Assembly: GCA_015487975.1 (NCBI GenBank)
Contig: WFOS01000003.1
Coordinates: 25,883 to 89,882, forward strand
Length of the DNA: 64,000 nucleotides
From: Ardenticatena sp.
GTDB lineage: Bacteria > Chloroflexota > Anaerolineae > Ardenticatenales > Ardenticatenaceae
Reading direction: 5' to 3'
How positions within the stretch are numbered: position 1 is the stretch's first letter; the number at the start of each line of letters is the position of its first letter. Shown here piece after piece: positions 27,645 to 36,033 of this stretch. The position numbers were made by a program, and so were the translations under genes. The notes beneath the pieces were generated by a model that searched no databases, was not told the DNA's origin, and worked only from the letters and a program-made list of their open reading frames with translations.

Positions 27645-27935
27645 TTATGATGCGGCAGCTTTGGTGTCCGATGCACTCTCTTCTTCTGTTTCGTCTTCTG
27701 GTTGTAACTCAGCCAGACGATCGTGGAGAGCTTCAATCTGATTTTCCATTTCGGTGAGTGTGTCTTGTAACGTCTGGAACTGGTTGACATCCAGCAGCAC
27801 GGCAACGGCGCGTCCGTACTGAGTAATGACCAGTGGGCGCTGCGTTTCGCGGATTTTTTTGATCACTTCCGCGGCACGCAAACGCAGTTCCGAGATAGGA
27901 AGCACATCTTCGACTAAGTCAATACGCGTTGCCAT
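27645..27935 (-). CDS. Phd/YefM-type antitoxin, apparently without toxin
   Basis: A 96-residue protein. Residues 8-60 match the Phd/YefM fold (LPISELRLRAAEVIKKIRET, then PLVITQYGRAVAVLLDVNQF), a DNA-binding autorepressor that neutralises RelE or Doc toxins. Residues 60-80 form a short coiled coil and the tail is strongly acidic. No RelE/YoeB/Doc gene is on either side: tex lies downstream, and the next gene upstream is a terminator-bounded membrane protein. It may be a solitary regulator or have lost its toxin. Confidence 0.85.
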   Translation of the reverse strand: MATRIDLVEDVLPISELRLRAAEVIKKIRETQRPLVITQYGRAVAVLLDVNQFQTLQDTLTEMENQIEALHDRLAELQPEDETEEESASDTKAAAS

Positions 27936-27989
27936 TGCCCATCCTTTCGTCCAGAGCCTGCATCACGTCGCTGTTGGGTATGTGTCGAA

Positions 27990-28019
27990 ATTGTATCATG
28001 TGGCATTGCAAGATGTCAA
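27990..28019 (-). promoter_or_regulatory. Strong promoter of the Phd-type gene
   Basis: TTGACA (28019-28014), 18-base spacer, TACAAT (27995-27990) with TGA directly before the -10. A 16-base inverted repeat, TACCCA-TTTT-TGGGTA at 28029-28044, lies just upstream and could be an operator. Confidence 0.85.
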
Positions 28020-28093
28020 GCAAAATTTTACCCATTTTTGGGTACAACTTTTGTGCCACCAGTCAAAAAATTGAAAACTTCTGCTCGCACCAA

Positions 28094-28119
28094 AAAAGGC
28101 GGCCACGTGGCCGCCTTTT
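28094..28119 (-). terminator. Terminator of the sigma/anti-sigma operon
   Basis: A perfect 26-base palindrome of half-site AAAAGGCGGCCAC followed on the minus strand by six T. It lies directly after the bactofilin-like membrane protein gene. Confidence 0.9.
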
Positions 28120-28133
28120 GGAGGAGGGTGTGC

Positions 28134-29297
28134 CTATGATGTTGGCGTGGATGGCTGGTCGTCTTCGCTCTCATCTGACGTATCGTCCGATTGGTCGGTA
28201 TCCAGGTCTGCAAAGAGTGAATCGAGCGGGTCGGGTGTGTCAGGCGTGTCAGGTGCTGGTGGCGGAGCATTGTGGCCTGTTGTACCAGGCAAGTAGCCAG
28301 ATATGGTGCCGCCGGGGTATACTCTCTGGCCGCCACGGCTCAAGAGCGCCGCGCCAACCCCAATACTCATGACAATCGCCGAGAGTGTAAAACTGAGCAG
28401 GCCGCCCGCGAAGGGGACAATATCGGCCAACGTGCGAATGGCTTCGAAGAGCACAACCCCAATGACTGCCGCAGTGGTGAGCCGAACAGGCGAGATATTC
28501 AACCCTTGCAGAAGGCGTTCCCCGATAATTGTGCCAACGACCGTCAAGCCATAGAGCAAGCCCGCTACCAAGACGACAATGAGTGCCAGGGCGACTGGAA
28601 TGCCGATGATGGTGATAGCCGACAGAACGATGAGGATGAACAGGGCCAGCATCCCCAGACATCCGACGGCAAAGCTTTCGACTGGTGCTTGCTCTGCTGT
28701 TTGCTTGCTATTGCGCAACGCTCGTGGCGCCAGAACCGCAATGAGGAAAGCCAGCACTGCCAGAATGAAGATGGTGACAATCGTGCGAATGACCCACCAG
28801 GTGGCCGCCAATAACAAGCTTGCTGGGCTACGCTGACGAATGACGCCCCCTTCGAGGAAGTTGAATGTACCCGGCGTGAAACGAAGCCCCAGGTCAGGAA
28901 TTTCACTCGCTTCGGCAACCTGGCCTTCGACACGCGCCCCTTTGGCACGGTTGAGCGAGCCGCCTGCCAGGGCGACATCACCTGTGACCAAAGCGGTTTC
29001 ACCCAGTGTAACGTGTCCACCAAATACGGCAATGTCGCCGTCCACGGTTCCATCCACAGTTGCCGAACCGCCTGCAATGGCAATATCACCCCGCACTTCG
29101 GCTTCTGCTTCGACAACCAGCGACCCCCCCATAAGAGCAATGTCGCCGCAAAACACTTCCCCACTTTCCACAGTCAGATTTTGCCCCAGTAGAGTAATAT
29201 CCTCGGTGCGGTCGCATGTATTGGCCCAGGCTGATGGAGTAGCGCCTGTGATCGCAAGTGCCAGAAGCCCAAGCACGAGCAAGAATGTACGCTTCAT
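28134..29297 (-). CDS. Bactofilin-like (polymer-forming) membrane protein
   Basis: A 387-residue protein with a signal peptide (residues 1-25, cleavage near AWA), then a run of short beta-type repeats (residues 30-130) of the form GDIALMGGSL, GDIAIAGGSA, GDIAVFGGHV and GDVALAGGSL, as in bactofilins and polymer-forming domains. About five hydrophobic segments follow from residue 155 to 310, and an acidic, proline-rich tail. Exact function unknown; the repeats are predicted outside the membrane. It is the last gene of an operon with an ECF sigma factor and anti-sigma factor (21-base gap) and may be a sensor or effector of that system. Confidence 0.8.
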   Translation of the reverse strand: MKRTFLLVLGLLALAITGATPSAWANTCDRTEDITLLGQNLTVESGEVFCGDIALMGGSLVVEAEAEVRGDIAIAGGSATVDGTVDGDIAVFGGHVTLGETALVTGDVALAGGSLNRAKGARVEGQVAEASEIPDLGLRFTPGTFNFLEGGVIRQRSPASLLLAATWWVIRTIVTIFILAVLAFLIAVLAPRALRNSKQTAEQAPVESFAVGCLGMLALFILIVLSAITIIGIPVALALIVVLVAGLLYGLTVVGTIIGERLLQGLNISPVRLTTAAVIGVVLFEAIRTLADIVPFAGGLLSFTLSAIVMSIGVGAALLSRGGQRVYPGGTISGYLPGTTGHNAPPPAPDTPDTPDPLDSLFADLDTDQSDDTSDESEDDQPSTPTS

Positions 29298-29318
29298 CGA
29301 ATGCCTCCTTTCTTTTCG

Positions 29319-29897
29319 CTACGCCTCGACCAAAACGGGGGCTGTGCGTTGGACTATGCGCAAAATGACCAACCAGGCCAGGCAACAGAGTAGGCTCATG
29401 CTGACGGTAAGCCACAAAAACTGGTCGAACATCACTTGGTTCAGTTGCACGAAGAAGACCAGAAAACCCTGACCAAGCAGTTGTGCGCCTTCCAGCAATG
29501 TGCGCCCACTTTCGACAAGCACATCGGGCGTTGTGAGAAAGGCCAGCCATGTTCCCGAAGCAAGCATCATTGTTGCCAGGAGCAGGCCCGAAAGCGCAAA
29601 TATGCCGCCTATCAGGGCAACCAACAGCCACATCCATTCACGACGTTGGTGTGCGGCAATCGCCAGCGATGCCGTGTGTTGGGCAAACCCTGGTGGTGGT
29701 GTGGCCATCGGTGCGGCGTGCAGCAGCGTGTCAAGATGCCGGAGTGCCTGCCACGTTTCCATGCATTCCTGACAGGCACGAATATGCGCTTGTAGCAATT
29801 GCCATTGTTCATCCCCCAATTCGTGGTCGAGTGCGTGCGACATCATCTTCTGCACCTCTTCACATGTTATTTGTGTTCCAGCCGCATTCATCTGCAT
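29319..29897 (-). CDS. Anti-sigma factor with zinc-finger (ZAS/HC2) domain
   Basis: A 192-residue membrane protein. The N-terminal cytoplasmic part has the zinc-binding anti-sigma motif H38-x3-C42-x2-C45 (HIRACQEC) plus C12, H21 and H25. Two or three transmembrane helices lie around residues 88-115 and 140-185. Such proteins bind and hold the partner ECF sigma factor until an envelope signal arrives. Its start is 17 bases after the sigma gene stop, the usual pairing. Confidence 0.88.
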   Translation of the reverse strand: MQMNAAGTQITCEEVQKMMSHALDHELGDEQWQLLQAHIRACQECMETWQALRHLDTLLHAAPMATPPPGFAQHTASLAIAAHQRREWMWLLVALIGGIFALSGLLLATMMLASGTWLAFLTTPDVLVESGRTLLEGAQLLGQGFLVFFVQLNQVMFDQFLWLTVSMSLLCCLAWLVILRIVQRTAPVLVEA

Positions 29898-29914
29898 TCC
29901 CCCAATGCGTCTTC

Positions 29915-30565
29915 CTAAAAGGATTCGTTTTGATGCTCATTTTGGTGTTGGTGTGGTGTGGCACTCTTGCCATTTGGGCGTGCCTGTGGTGGAAGCAAAT
30001 CCGGACTTTTTTCGCGCATCAGTTTTGCTAGACGATGTCGGGCACGGTGTAGACGACTTTTCAATGCGCTCAGGCTGAGCCCGGTAATTTCGCAAATTTC
30101 GTCGTAGGAGTAGCCATACCAGTAGTGCAACACCAGCGGCAATCGGTACTCTTCTGGCAACTCCATCAACAAGGCTTGCAGCCGTGCATCGCGGTCGCGC
30201 TCGGCGACAATCTCTTCGGGCCGGGCACGTTGTGAGACAAGTGGTTGCCATGGTGGGAGTTCTTCGATGGACACTTTTTTCAGGCGCCGACGACGTAGGC
30301 GATCGATACAGTGGTGCGAGGCGATTGCCAGTACCCATGAGGAAAATTTGCGCTTTTGATCGTATGTGTGCAGGCGTCGGTAGAGGCGCACGAAGGTTTC
30401 CTGGGCAGCATCTTCGGCTTCGACGGGGTCGCCCAGCATACGATAGCACAGGTTGTACACAGGCGTTGCGTAGGCTTCGACGAGGGCTGTAAACGCAGCC
30501 TCGTCGCCATTCAATGCGGCTCGAACCCACGCTATCTCTTGTTCTGTTGTTGCACGTGTGGCCAT
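29915..30565 (-). CDS. ECF-type RNA polymerase sigma factor
   Basis: A 216-residue sigma factor. Region 2 is at about residues 22-95 (AYATPVYNLCYRMLGDPVEA, then DAAQETFVRLYRRL and FSSWVLAIASHHCIDRLRRRR) and region 4 at 140-190 (LPLVLHYWYGYSYDEICEI, then LKSRLHRARHRLAKLM). A histidine- and glutamine-rich tail is unusual. The paired anti-sigma factor follows. A candidate self-recognised promoter lies 39 bases before the ATG. Confidence 0.95.
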   Translation of the reverse strand: MATRATTEQEIAWVRAALNGDEAAFTALVEAYATPVYNLCYRMLGDPVEAEDAAQETFVRLYRRLHTYDQKRKFSSWVLAIASHHCIDRLRRRRLKKVSIEELPPWQPLVSQRARPEEIVAERDRDARLQALLMELPEEYRLPLVLHYWYGYSYDEICEITGLSLSALKSRLHRARHRLAKLMREKSPDLLPPQARPNGKSATPHQHQNEHQNESF

Positions 30566-30603
30566 TGCCCCACCTGTTGTTCATTTCTTGTTCGTACGCT
30601 TTG

Positions 30604-30631
30604 CATACGCAAGGTGGTGATGGCAGGTTGC
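30604..30631 (-). promoter_or_regulatory. Candidate ECF-dependent (autoregulated) promoter
   Basis: GCAACC (30631-30626), 16-base spacer, CGTATG (30609-30604). This fits the AAC and CGT cores of ECF sigma promoters and does not look like the TTGACA/TACAAT boxes of the rest of the window. Predicts a start near 30597. Confidence 0.55.
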
Positions 30632-30671
30632 AGGGAAACATACAGAAAGGCAAATGCTGAGTGGGTGCAAC

Positions 30672-30699
30672 TTGAAGAAGGCGCTCTTTTGAATATACT
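30672..30699 (+). promoter_or_regulatory. Promoter of tRNA-Arg
   Basis: TTGAAG, 16-base spacer, TATACT, ending 13 bases before the mature tRNA. The predicted start is near 30706. Confidence 0.8.
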
Positions 30700-30712
30700 T
30701 TTGGGCGAATAA

Positions 30713-30784
30713 GCCCCCGTAGCTCAGTGGATAGAGCACCGGCCTCCGGAGCCGGGTGCGCAGGTTCGAGTCCTGCCGGGGGTA
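30713..30784 (+). tRNA. tRNA-Arg (anticodon CCG)
   Basis: A complete cloverleaf can be drawn. The acceptor stem pairs 30713-30719 with 30777-30783 (one G-U), the anticodon stem CCGGC pairs with GCCGG around loop CTCCGGA, and the T-arm is GCAGG with loop TTCGAGT. The anticodon CCG reads CGG (arginine). The 3' CCA is not encoded. Confidence 0.95.
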
Positions 30785-30792
30785 CTGTGGCA

Positions 30793-30818
30793 GGCCACCG
30801 TTGCAGGTGGCTTTTTTT
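30793..30818 (+). terminator. Terminator after tRNA-Arg
   Basis: GCCACC pairs with GGTGGC around a six-base loop and is followed by seven T, nine bases after the tRNA. Confidence 0.9.
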
Positions 30819-30847
30819 GTTCACCACACCAGAAAGGAGTTTCCCCT

Positions 30848-32419
30848 ATGCGCAAGTATGTTGCTGTTGGCTTTGCTCTGCTTGTGTGGATGAGTATTGT
30901 CGCTTGTCGTGCCACCTCGCTGTCTACGCTTTCTTCCACTTTGCCTTCTCCCACTGTGCGACCTACCCGCACTCTTCCGCAGATAGCACCTGCCGAGCCC
31001 GAGGCGCAGGATGCCTTGCTAACGGCGTGCCCAGTTGAGGAGCAACAGCAGGCGATGCGCGAGCAAGTGTCGCTCGATTGGGAGCGTGTGCCGCTGCAAG
31101 CCTGCTACGATCTCTGGCTGGATCTGCGCTCGATCGAGGATGGTGTCTATGAAGGCAAGGGGGTCATTACGTTCGTCAATCGTAGTGGCGCGCCGCTTGA
31201 CGATATTGTCGTGCGGCTCTATCCCAATGCGGATGTGCTTTATGGTGGGACGCTGGAACTGCTTTCGACAGCTGTGGATGGCGTGGTGCAAACGGGGGAG
31301 CCGGTTGGGGATGATAAGACGGCGTGGCGCATTCCCTTGGAGACACCTCTGGCACCTGCAAGTGTGCATACGTTGCATGTGTCGTTCCGTGGCATGTTGC
31401 CGGTTGATTTTTCGCGCGAAAACATCTATGGCATTTTTCATTTGAGCCGTAAGGAGCCAATCGCCGCGCTCGCCAACTGGTACCCCATGCTGGCTGCCTG
31501 GCGCGAGGGGACATGGGATGTGCGCCCTGTCTATGCCGAAGGCGATGCGGTGGTGAGCTTGACGTCGTTGTACCGTGTGCAGGTGGAACACCCCCCTGGG
31601 TGGCATATTGTGAGCACAGGCACTGTGCTTGACACAACTGCTACCACCAAAACAGTGGTCAGCGGCCCAGTACGTGATTTCACCATTCTGGCATCCCCAG
31701 CCTATCGTCAGCGCGAATCTCTTGTGGATGGTGTGCAGGTGCGTCATTGGGGCTTTACCGAGATGACCGAGGAAGATGCCTTGCGTGTGGCAATGGACTC
31801 ATTGCGGATTTTCGATGCGCGTTTTGGGGCATACCCCTATGCCGAATTGGATGTCGCCGCAATGCCGATGCAGGGCGCAGCCGGGGTGGAGTATCCGGGA
31901 CTAGCAATTGCGGCGGCGCATTTGTACAACTCAACGGAAGGACGGCGCTTTTTACCTGTGGCAGTGGCGCATGAAGTGGCGCATCAGTGGTGGTATGCCG
32001 TGGTGGGAAGCGATGTGCTGGCAGCACCCTGGCAAGATGAGGCCTTGACGACCTTTTCCTCACTCCTTTATTTTGAAGAACGTGACCCCGAAATGTATGC
32101 TCGTCTCTTGGATATTTACCGCCAGCGGGTTGAAGCATTCGAGGACGAAATGGGGGACGAACCGATTGCCCAACCATTGGCGGCTTTCGAAGGTCGTGGC
32201 GAAGCGTATGGGGTCATTGTCTATCTTGAAGGGGCGCTGTTCTTCCAAGCATTGCGTGAACAGCTAGGCGATGAGGCCTTTTTTGCAGCGTTGCAGGCGT
32301 ATTACCGCGACTGGCGCTATCGCCTGGCACCGCCTGAAGCCTTGTTGCAGGCATTCGAGGCATCGTGTGGCTGTTCGCTGGATGCGTTCTACCGCCAATG
32401 GGGCGTATACGCCCGATAA
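30848..32419 (+). CDS. M1-family metallopeptidase, lipoprotein
   Basis: A 523-residue secreted peptidase. An N-terminal signal ends in the lipobox-like IVAC (residues 17-20), so it is probably anchored to the outer face of the membrane. A serine/threonine/proline linker follows. The zinc site is H375-E376-x2-H379 (VAHEVAHQWWY) with E398 as third ligand, the M1 aminopeptidase pattern. The usual GAMEN exopeptidase loop is replaced by GAAGVEYPG at about residues 341-349, a variant seen in distant M1 proteins. Preceded by an AAAGGAG site and by the tRNA terminator. Confidence 0.9.
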   Translation: MRKYVAVGFALLVWMSIVACRATSLSTLSSTLPSPTVRPTRTLPQIAPAEPEAQDALLTACPVEEQQQAMREQVSLDWERVPLQACYDLWLDLRSIEDGVYEGKGVITFVNRSGAPLDDIVVRLYPNADVLYGGTLELLSTAVDGVVQTGEPVGDDKTAWRIPLETPLAPASVHTLHVSFRGMLPVDFSRENIYGIFHLSRKEPIAALANWYPMLAAWREGTWDVRPVYAEGDAVVSLTSLYRVQVEHPPGWHIVSTGTVLDTTATTKTVVSGPVRDFTILASPAYRQRESLVDGVQVRHWGFTEMTEEDALRVAMDSLRIFDARFGAYPYAELDVAAMPMQGAAGVEYPGLAIAAAHLYNSTEGRRFLPVAVAHEVAHQWWYAVVGSDVLAAPWQDEALTTFSSLLYFEERDPEMYARLLDIYRQRVEAFEDEMGDEPIAQPLAAFEGRGEAYGVIVYLEGALFFQALREQLGDEAFFAALQAYYRDWRYRLAPPEALLQAFEASCGCSLDAFYRQWGVYAR

Positions 32420-32438
32420 GGAAGGGCGAGCAAAGCCA

Positions 32439-32467
32439 ACGGGGCGCGATCAAAAACGTGCCCCGTT
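32439..32467. terminator. Terminator between convergent genes
   Basis: ACGGGGC pairs with GCCCCGT, followed by TTTT on the plus strand. It overlaps the stop codon of the minus-strand membrane gene. Confidence 0.7.
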
Positions 32468-33097
32468 TTCGTCGGATGGGGGGGCTGCTTCTTGTCGTTC
32501 GAGCACAGCGCGGATGATGTGCCCGCTTCCCAGAAACAACAGCAGGGGGGCAATGGCAACCAATGGTGGAATGAACACATACAAGACGAGCGAAACCAAC
32601 GCTACAAAGAGCCAGAGCATGAGCATAGACCCCAGAGCACGTAAGCCCACAAACAGGCTGTTGCGCCACGCTAGACGGTGGTTTTGGTTGACAATGTAGA
32701 AGAGTGGCGCCAGGGGCAAGATGGCTAGTGCAACGAAGAACGCACCGACAACGAAGCCTTGCATCAGCCGCGCCCATGCGGCTTCACGAATGCCGTAGAA
32801 GTGCCAGTTGGCGAGCAGAATCATGGCCACAGCCAGTACGATGAAAGCCCAGGTGTAGCCGAACAGCCAGTGCTGGCGTGCACCGTTGACCCAATCACGC
32901 CACGAGACAGCATAGCCATCGACGATGCGCCAGGCCAGCATGGCGTGTCCCATGAGCACCAACGGTACGAGCACCACGGTTATGCTCAGAACGCCCCCAA
33001 CCACAGCCATCAGCAGAATCAAAAACGCTTCGTCCCATACGTCACGCAAGAAACGGGTAAACACAGCCCCGAATAACATACCTTTTTTGCCCCTCAT
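32450..33097 (-). CDS. DUF624-like membrane protein (uncertain)
   Basis: A 215-residue protein with four or five membrane helices. Features such as the early DEAFLILLMAVVGG segment, two helices separated by AWRIVDGYAVSWRDW and a C-terminal pair of helices recall YesL/DUF624 proteins, but the match is weak. The ATG at 33097 overlaps the stop of the Nudix gene (ATGA), so it is translated with it. The frame is open further upstream inside the Nudix gene but that is not coding. Confidence 0.7.
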   Translation of the reverse strand: MRGKKGMLFGAVFTRFLRDVWDEAFLILLMAVVGGVLSITVVLVPLVLMGHAMLAWRIVDGYAVSWRDWVNGARQHWLFGYTWAFIVLAVAMILLANWHFYGIREAAWARLMQGFVVGAFFVALAILPLAPLFYIVNQNHRLAWRNSLFVGLRALGSMLMLWLFVALVSLVLYVFIPPLVAIAPLLLFLGSGHIIRAVLERQEAAPPSDENGARF

Positions 33098-33762
33098 GCG
33101 TTGGTGGAATTGGTTTTCAGGCACAATTCGCGGAGCACCATCATCAACTCCGCCAGAATCATCGCGGTGGCCCCCCACACCTTGTAGGGCTCGACGTAGT
33201 AGAGCGGCACATGGACGGGGGCATCGTGCAAGTTCCAACGTTCGATGCCCACATGACGAGGCGAAAGAAAATGCGCCAGTGGCACGAATAGCACGCATTG
33301 CACTTCGGCACTTTCAGCCAACACATGTGGGGCTTCGGTCGCAAGCGCAACTTGGGGGTACACGCAGAAGTTGGAGGGCGGTACGTAAATGGGCGAGAGC
33401 GCGCCAATCAATTCCACAGTGTCGGGGGAAAGCCCAATCTCTTCTTGCGCTTCTCGGAGCGCTGTTTGCGCCAACGTTTCCCCATCTTCGCGCCGCCCAC
33501 CAGGAAACGAGACTTGCCCCGCATGATGCGAAAGATGCCCCCGCCGCACAGTGAGCAGCGTATGGGGGTGACCATTCTTCGGAAAAAGCAGCACCAACAC
33601 GGCGGCAACGCGGCAAGTTTTGCCTTCCACCAGCAGGCTGTCGGGTGTTGCCCGTGATGAAGGCGCCATCGTCAAATGTGCCTGCAAGCCTGGCAATGGA
33701 TGATGCAGCCGTGTACGCAATCGTTCGATAGTTGCCCAATTCAGTGTTGGAAGCGAGGTCAT
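33094..33762 (-). CDS. Nudix hydrolase, CoA pyrophosphatase-like
   Basis: A 222-residue hydrolase of the NudL/NUDT7 type that splits CoA or related diphosphates. The Nudix box is complete (GGRREDGETLAQTALREAQE followed by EIGL), and the family-specific stretch before it is GQVSFPGG. Both ends overlap neighbours by ATGA: with the upstream lipoprotein-like gene (33759-33762) and the downstream membrane protein (33094-33097), so the three are one operon. Confidence 0.88.
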   Translation of the reverse strand: MTSLPTLNWATIERLRTRLHHPLPGLQAHLTMAPSSRATPDSLLVEGKTCRVAAVLVLLFPKNGHPHTLLTVRRGHLSHHAGQVSFPGGRREDGETLAQTALREAQEEIGLSPDTVELIGALSPIYVPPSNFCVYPQVALATEAPHVLAESAEVQCVLFVPLAHFLSPRHVGIERWNLHDAPVHVPLYYVEPYKVWGATAMILAELMMVLRELCLKTNSTNA

Positions 33763-35039
33763 GGCGTTTGTTTCTCGGTCTCTGTGATTGGTGCGGCAAC
33801 ACGAATGTAGGTATTGCCGATGCGATTTTCGACAACTTCCACATTCTCGTGAATCAACCCAATCCAGAAGGCCGGTTCTTCGCGCGGTGGCAGGTCAAGG
33901 ATGGTCAAGCCACCCCAGACCGTGACGGTTTGCCCAGGCATGAGATACTTTTCACCCGTGATGGGATCGATGTACAGTTCCTCATCACGCCCAAGTTGCC
34001 AGCGGAAAGGGTATGCCCGCCCATTGTGCGTGAGATTGCCCTCGAAGTCGAGCCCCAGGCGGAACGAACCATCACTGATGGGTTCATTCTTGTTGTTGTA
34101 ATTTTCGCGCGTGGTGTAAATGGTGCCTGGTTCGGGGCCATGGGTACGAACGGGGACATTGCCAATGTTGGTCACGGTAGTGGTGAAAAAGAGCGTCTCG
34201 CCTAGCACGATCGAATCGGTGCTGAAAATCACATCATGGCGTGTAATCGCCACACGAGGCACGCCACCTTGCTCGATGCGCAACGTATCGGTTGCTACCA
34301 CGCGGTTGCCGACGCGGTCTTGGGCCTCGACCACCACAGTGTACTCCCCATCGGGTGGCGGTTCAGCGCCTAAATCCACTCCACCATCGTAATCGTGAAT
34401 GTGGGGACCAGCGGCTTTGGGCTCGTGAATTTTATCTTCGGGGACGGGATAGGTTTCCCCATCGGGACCGACCAGATAGACTTCGATACGGTCGACATCC
34501 TTGGCGAGCCAGTAGGAAATCGTCACGCGGTCGTCGATCCCATCGCGGTTTGGGGTGAAAACGCGCGGCGACACATCCAGATTGACGATATCAGGGGGTT
34601 GCGTATCGGCGTCGCGGATGGTCAACATTGCTTCGGCGCGGGATGGCTCGCCAATGGGCGTACCATCGCGGTCCACAGGAATTGCTTCGATGATGACACG
34701 ATAGGTGCCATTGGGAATCATGCGATCGTTGACAACGCCCGAGAACCAGCCTTCGTATCGTCCTGGCGAGCGCAAGGCGCGTTCGCGCCAGACATAGCGT
34801 TCCCCGGCAGCGTCGCCGTCGGTGCGCTCGAATGTAATCGTCACGAGGGCTGTTTTGCCAATGTGGTAGGTGATAACGGTGACATCCGTATCACCGTCAG
34901 CGTTTGGCGTGATGTCAGCGGGCGCAACGCGTACATCGTACAACACAGGGCGCGTAAACGCGCACGCTGTTCCCCCTACCAGAAGCCACATAACCAACAG
35001 ACTGAGACCGATGAGTTGCCACGGTTTCTTCAGAGTCAT
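33759..35039 (-). CDS. Exported beta-sandwich protein (FlgD-Ig/BsuPI-like)
   Basis: A 426-residue protein with an N-terminal signal (MTLKKPWQLIGLSLLVMWLL) ending near GGTAC, possibly a lipoprotein. Three or more beta-rich segments follow. Two resemble FlgD-type Ig domains (ADITPNADGDTDVTVITYHI, then VFTPNRDGIDDRVTISYWLA), and the C-terminal part (about residues 275-415) resembles a BsuPI domain. Such proteins often bind surface partners; function here is not known. First gene of the three-gene overlapping operon. Confidence 0.75.
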   Translation of the reverse strand: MTLKKPWQLIGLSLLVMWLLVGGTACAFTRPVLYDVRVAPADITPNADGDTDVTVITYHIGKTALVTITFERTDGDAAGERYVWRERALRSPGRYEGWFSGVVNDRMIPNGTYRVIIEAIPVDRDGTPIGEPSRAEAMLTIRDADTQPPDIVNLDVSPRVFTPNRDGIDDRVTISYWLAKDVDRIEVYLVGPDGETYPVPEDKIHEPKAAGPHIHDYDGGVDLGAEPPPDGEYTVVVEAQDRVGNRVVATDTLRIEQGGVPRVAITRHDVIFSTDSIVLGETLFFTTTVTNIGNVPVRTHGPEPGTIYTTRENYNNKNEPISDGSFRLGLDFEGNLTHNGRAYPFRWQLGRDEELYIDPITGEKYLMPGQTVTVWGGLTILDLPPREEPAFWIGLIHENVEVVENRIGNTYIRVAAPITETEKQTP

Positions 35040-35076
35040 TGCATGCAGACACCTCTTGCTCGAATTGCCATTGCAG

Positions 35077-35104
35077 AGTATAGCACGAGATGAGGATTTG
35101 CGAA
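35077..35104 (-). promoter_or_regulatory. Promoter of the exported protein/Nudix/membrane operon
   Basis: TTCGCA, 16-base spacer, TATACT on the minus strand; predicted start near 35070, some 30 bases before the ATG. Confidence 0.65.
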
Positions 35105-35143
35105 CATACTCCCCAAAGCGGGCCGCGCCAGGCCCGAAAAACC

Positions 35144-35172
35144 TTGCTTGCTCTACGCTCCCATGCTACACT
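35144..35172 (+). promoter_or_regulatory. Promoter of the secreted protein-pth unit
   Basis: TTGCTT, 17-base spacer, TACACT. The predicted start near 35179 leaves a leader of about 105 bases that contains the small palindrome TTGCATGTGCAA (35199-35210). Confidence 0.65.
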
Positions 35173-35283
35173 TGCGCCCGCTTTTTCTGTTTGCATACTT
35201 GCATGTGCAAAAGGCAATCTTGAATGCGTTCGATGCAAGTGGATTGTTCTAGCAAATCTGATTGTCGAATGAGGACAATGCTC

Positions 35284-36033
35284 ATGACCAAGCGTCTCAT
35301 TTTCGCTTTGAGCCTGTTGTTGGTGGGAATTTGGGCTTTCTCCACGCATGTCACGACAGCTGCACCTGTGTTGCAAGCCAACATCGAAGTGACGTCGCCG
35401 CGCCCGAATGCCGTTTTGCGAGGGACTGTGAGCATTCAAGGGACGGCGACGCACCCCGATTTCTGGAAGTACGAAGTTCACTTTGCGCCTGGCCTCAATC
35501 CGCCCAACGAGGCATGGTCGGTCTTGTTGGTGAGTGAACAGCCCGTGGTCAACGGGCAACTGGCCGTCTGGAACACGGCGACGGTGCCTGATGGCACATA
35601 CAGCCTGCGCTTGCGTGTCGTGCGGCGCGATGGGAATTACGAGGAAATCATCGTGCGACCTGTCAGTGTGCAGAACAGTGGCCCTGAACCGACGCCCACC
35701 CCCGAGGGGACACCGACACCCCCACCTACCCTCACCGTGCCAGCGGGGGTTGTGGCAACGCTGACGCCTGTACCGCAAACGCCCATCATCAGCCAGCCTA
35801 CCATTCAGGCGCCCCCGACGGCGACACCTCAGGCCACGCGCGAAGCCGTCGCAGTGGCGCCGACGGCTGCGGCACTTCCCAACCCCCCCCTGGATATCGA
35901 TGAAGTCACATCCGCATTCAGTCTCGCGGCAATTCGATCGGCATGCCTGTTTGGGGCAGGCTTGACGCTGACGATTTTCCTCTTCGTGGGGGTGTTGATG
36001 GTCATTCGCCGCGTATTGAGGCAGATGCTCTGA
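35284..36033 (+). CDS. Secreted protein with C-terminal membrane anchor
   Basis: A 249-residue protein. Signal peptide residues 1-27 (MTKRLIFALSLLLVGIWAFS), then a beta-type domain (residues 30-125) with an Ig-like strand pattern (ANIEVTSPRPNAVLRGTVSI), a threonine/proline-rich linker, and one membrane helix near the C-terminus followed by basic residues. Probably exposed at the cell surface. The start at 35284 is preferred by GAGG spacing over upstream ATGs. The stop overlaps the pth ATG (TGATG). Confidence 0.7.
   Translation: MTKRLIFALSLLLVGIWAFSTHVTTAAPVLQANIEVTSPRPNAVLRGTVSIQGTATHPDFWKYEVHFAPGLNPPNEAWSVLLVSEQPVVNGQLAVWNTATVPDGTYSLRLRVVRRDGNYEEIIVRPVSVQNSGPEPTPTPEGTPTPPPTLTVPAGVVATLTPVPQTPIISQPTIQAPPTATPQATREAVAVAPTAAALPNPPLDIDEVTSAFSLAAIRSACLFGAGLTLTIFLFVGVLMVIRRVLRQML

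Noticed and set aside
30727..31038. Short frame beginning inside the tRNA
   Set aside because: It starts in tRNA-Arg and crosses its terminator, so it is not a gene.
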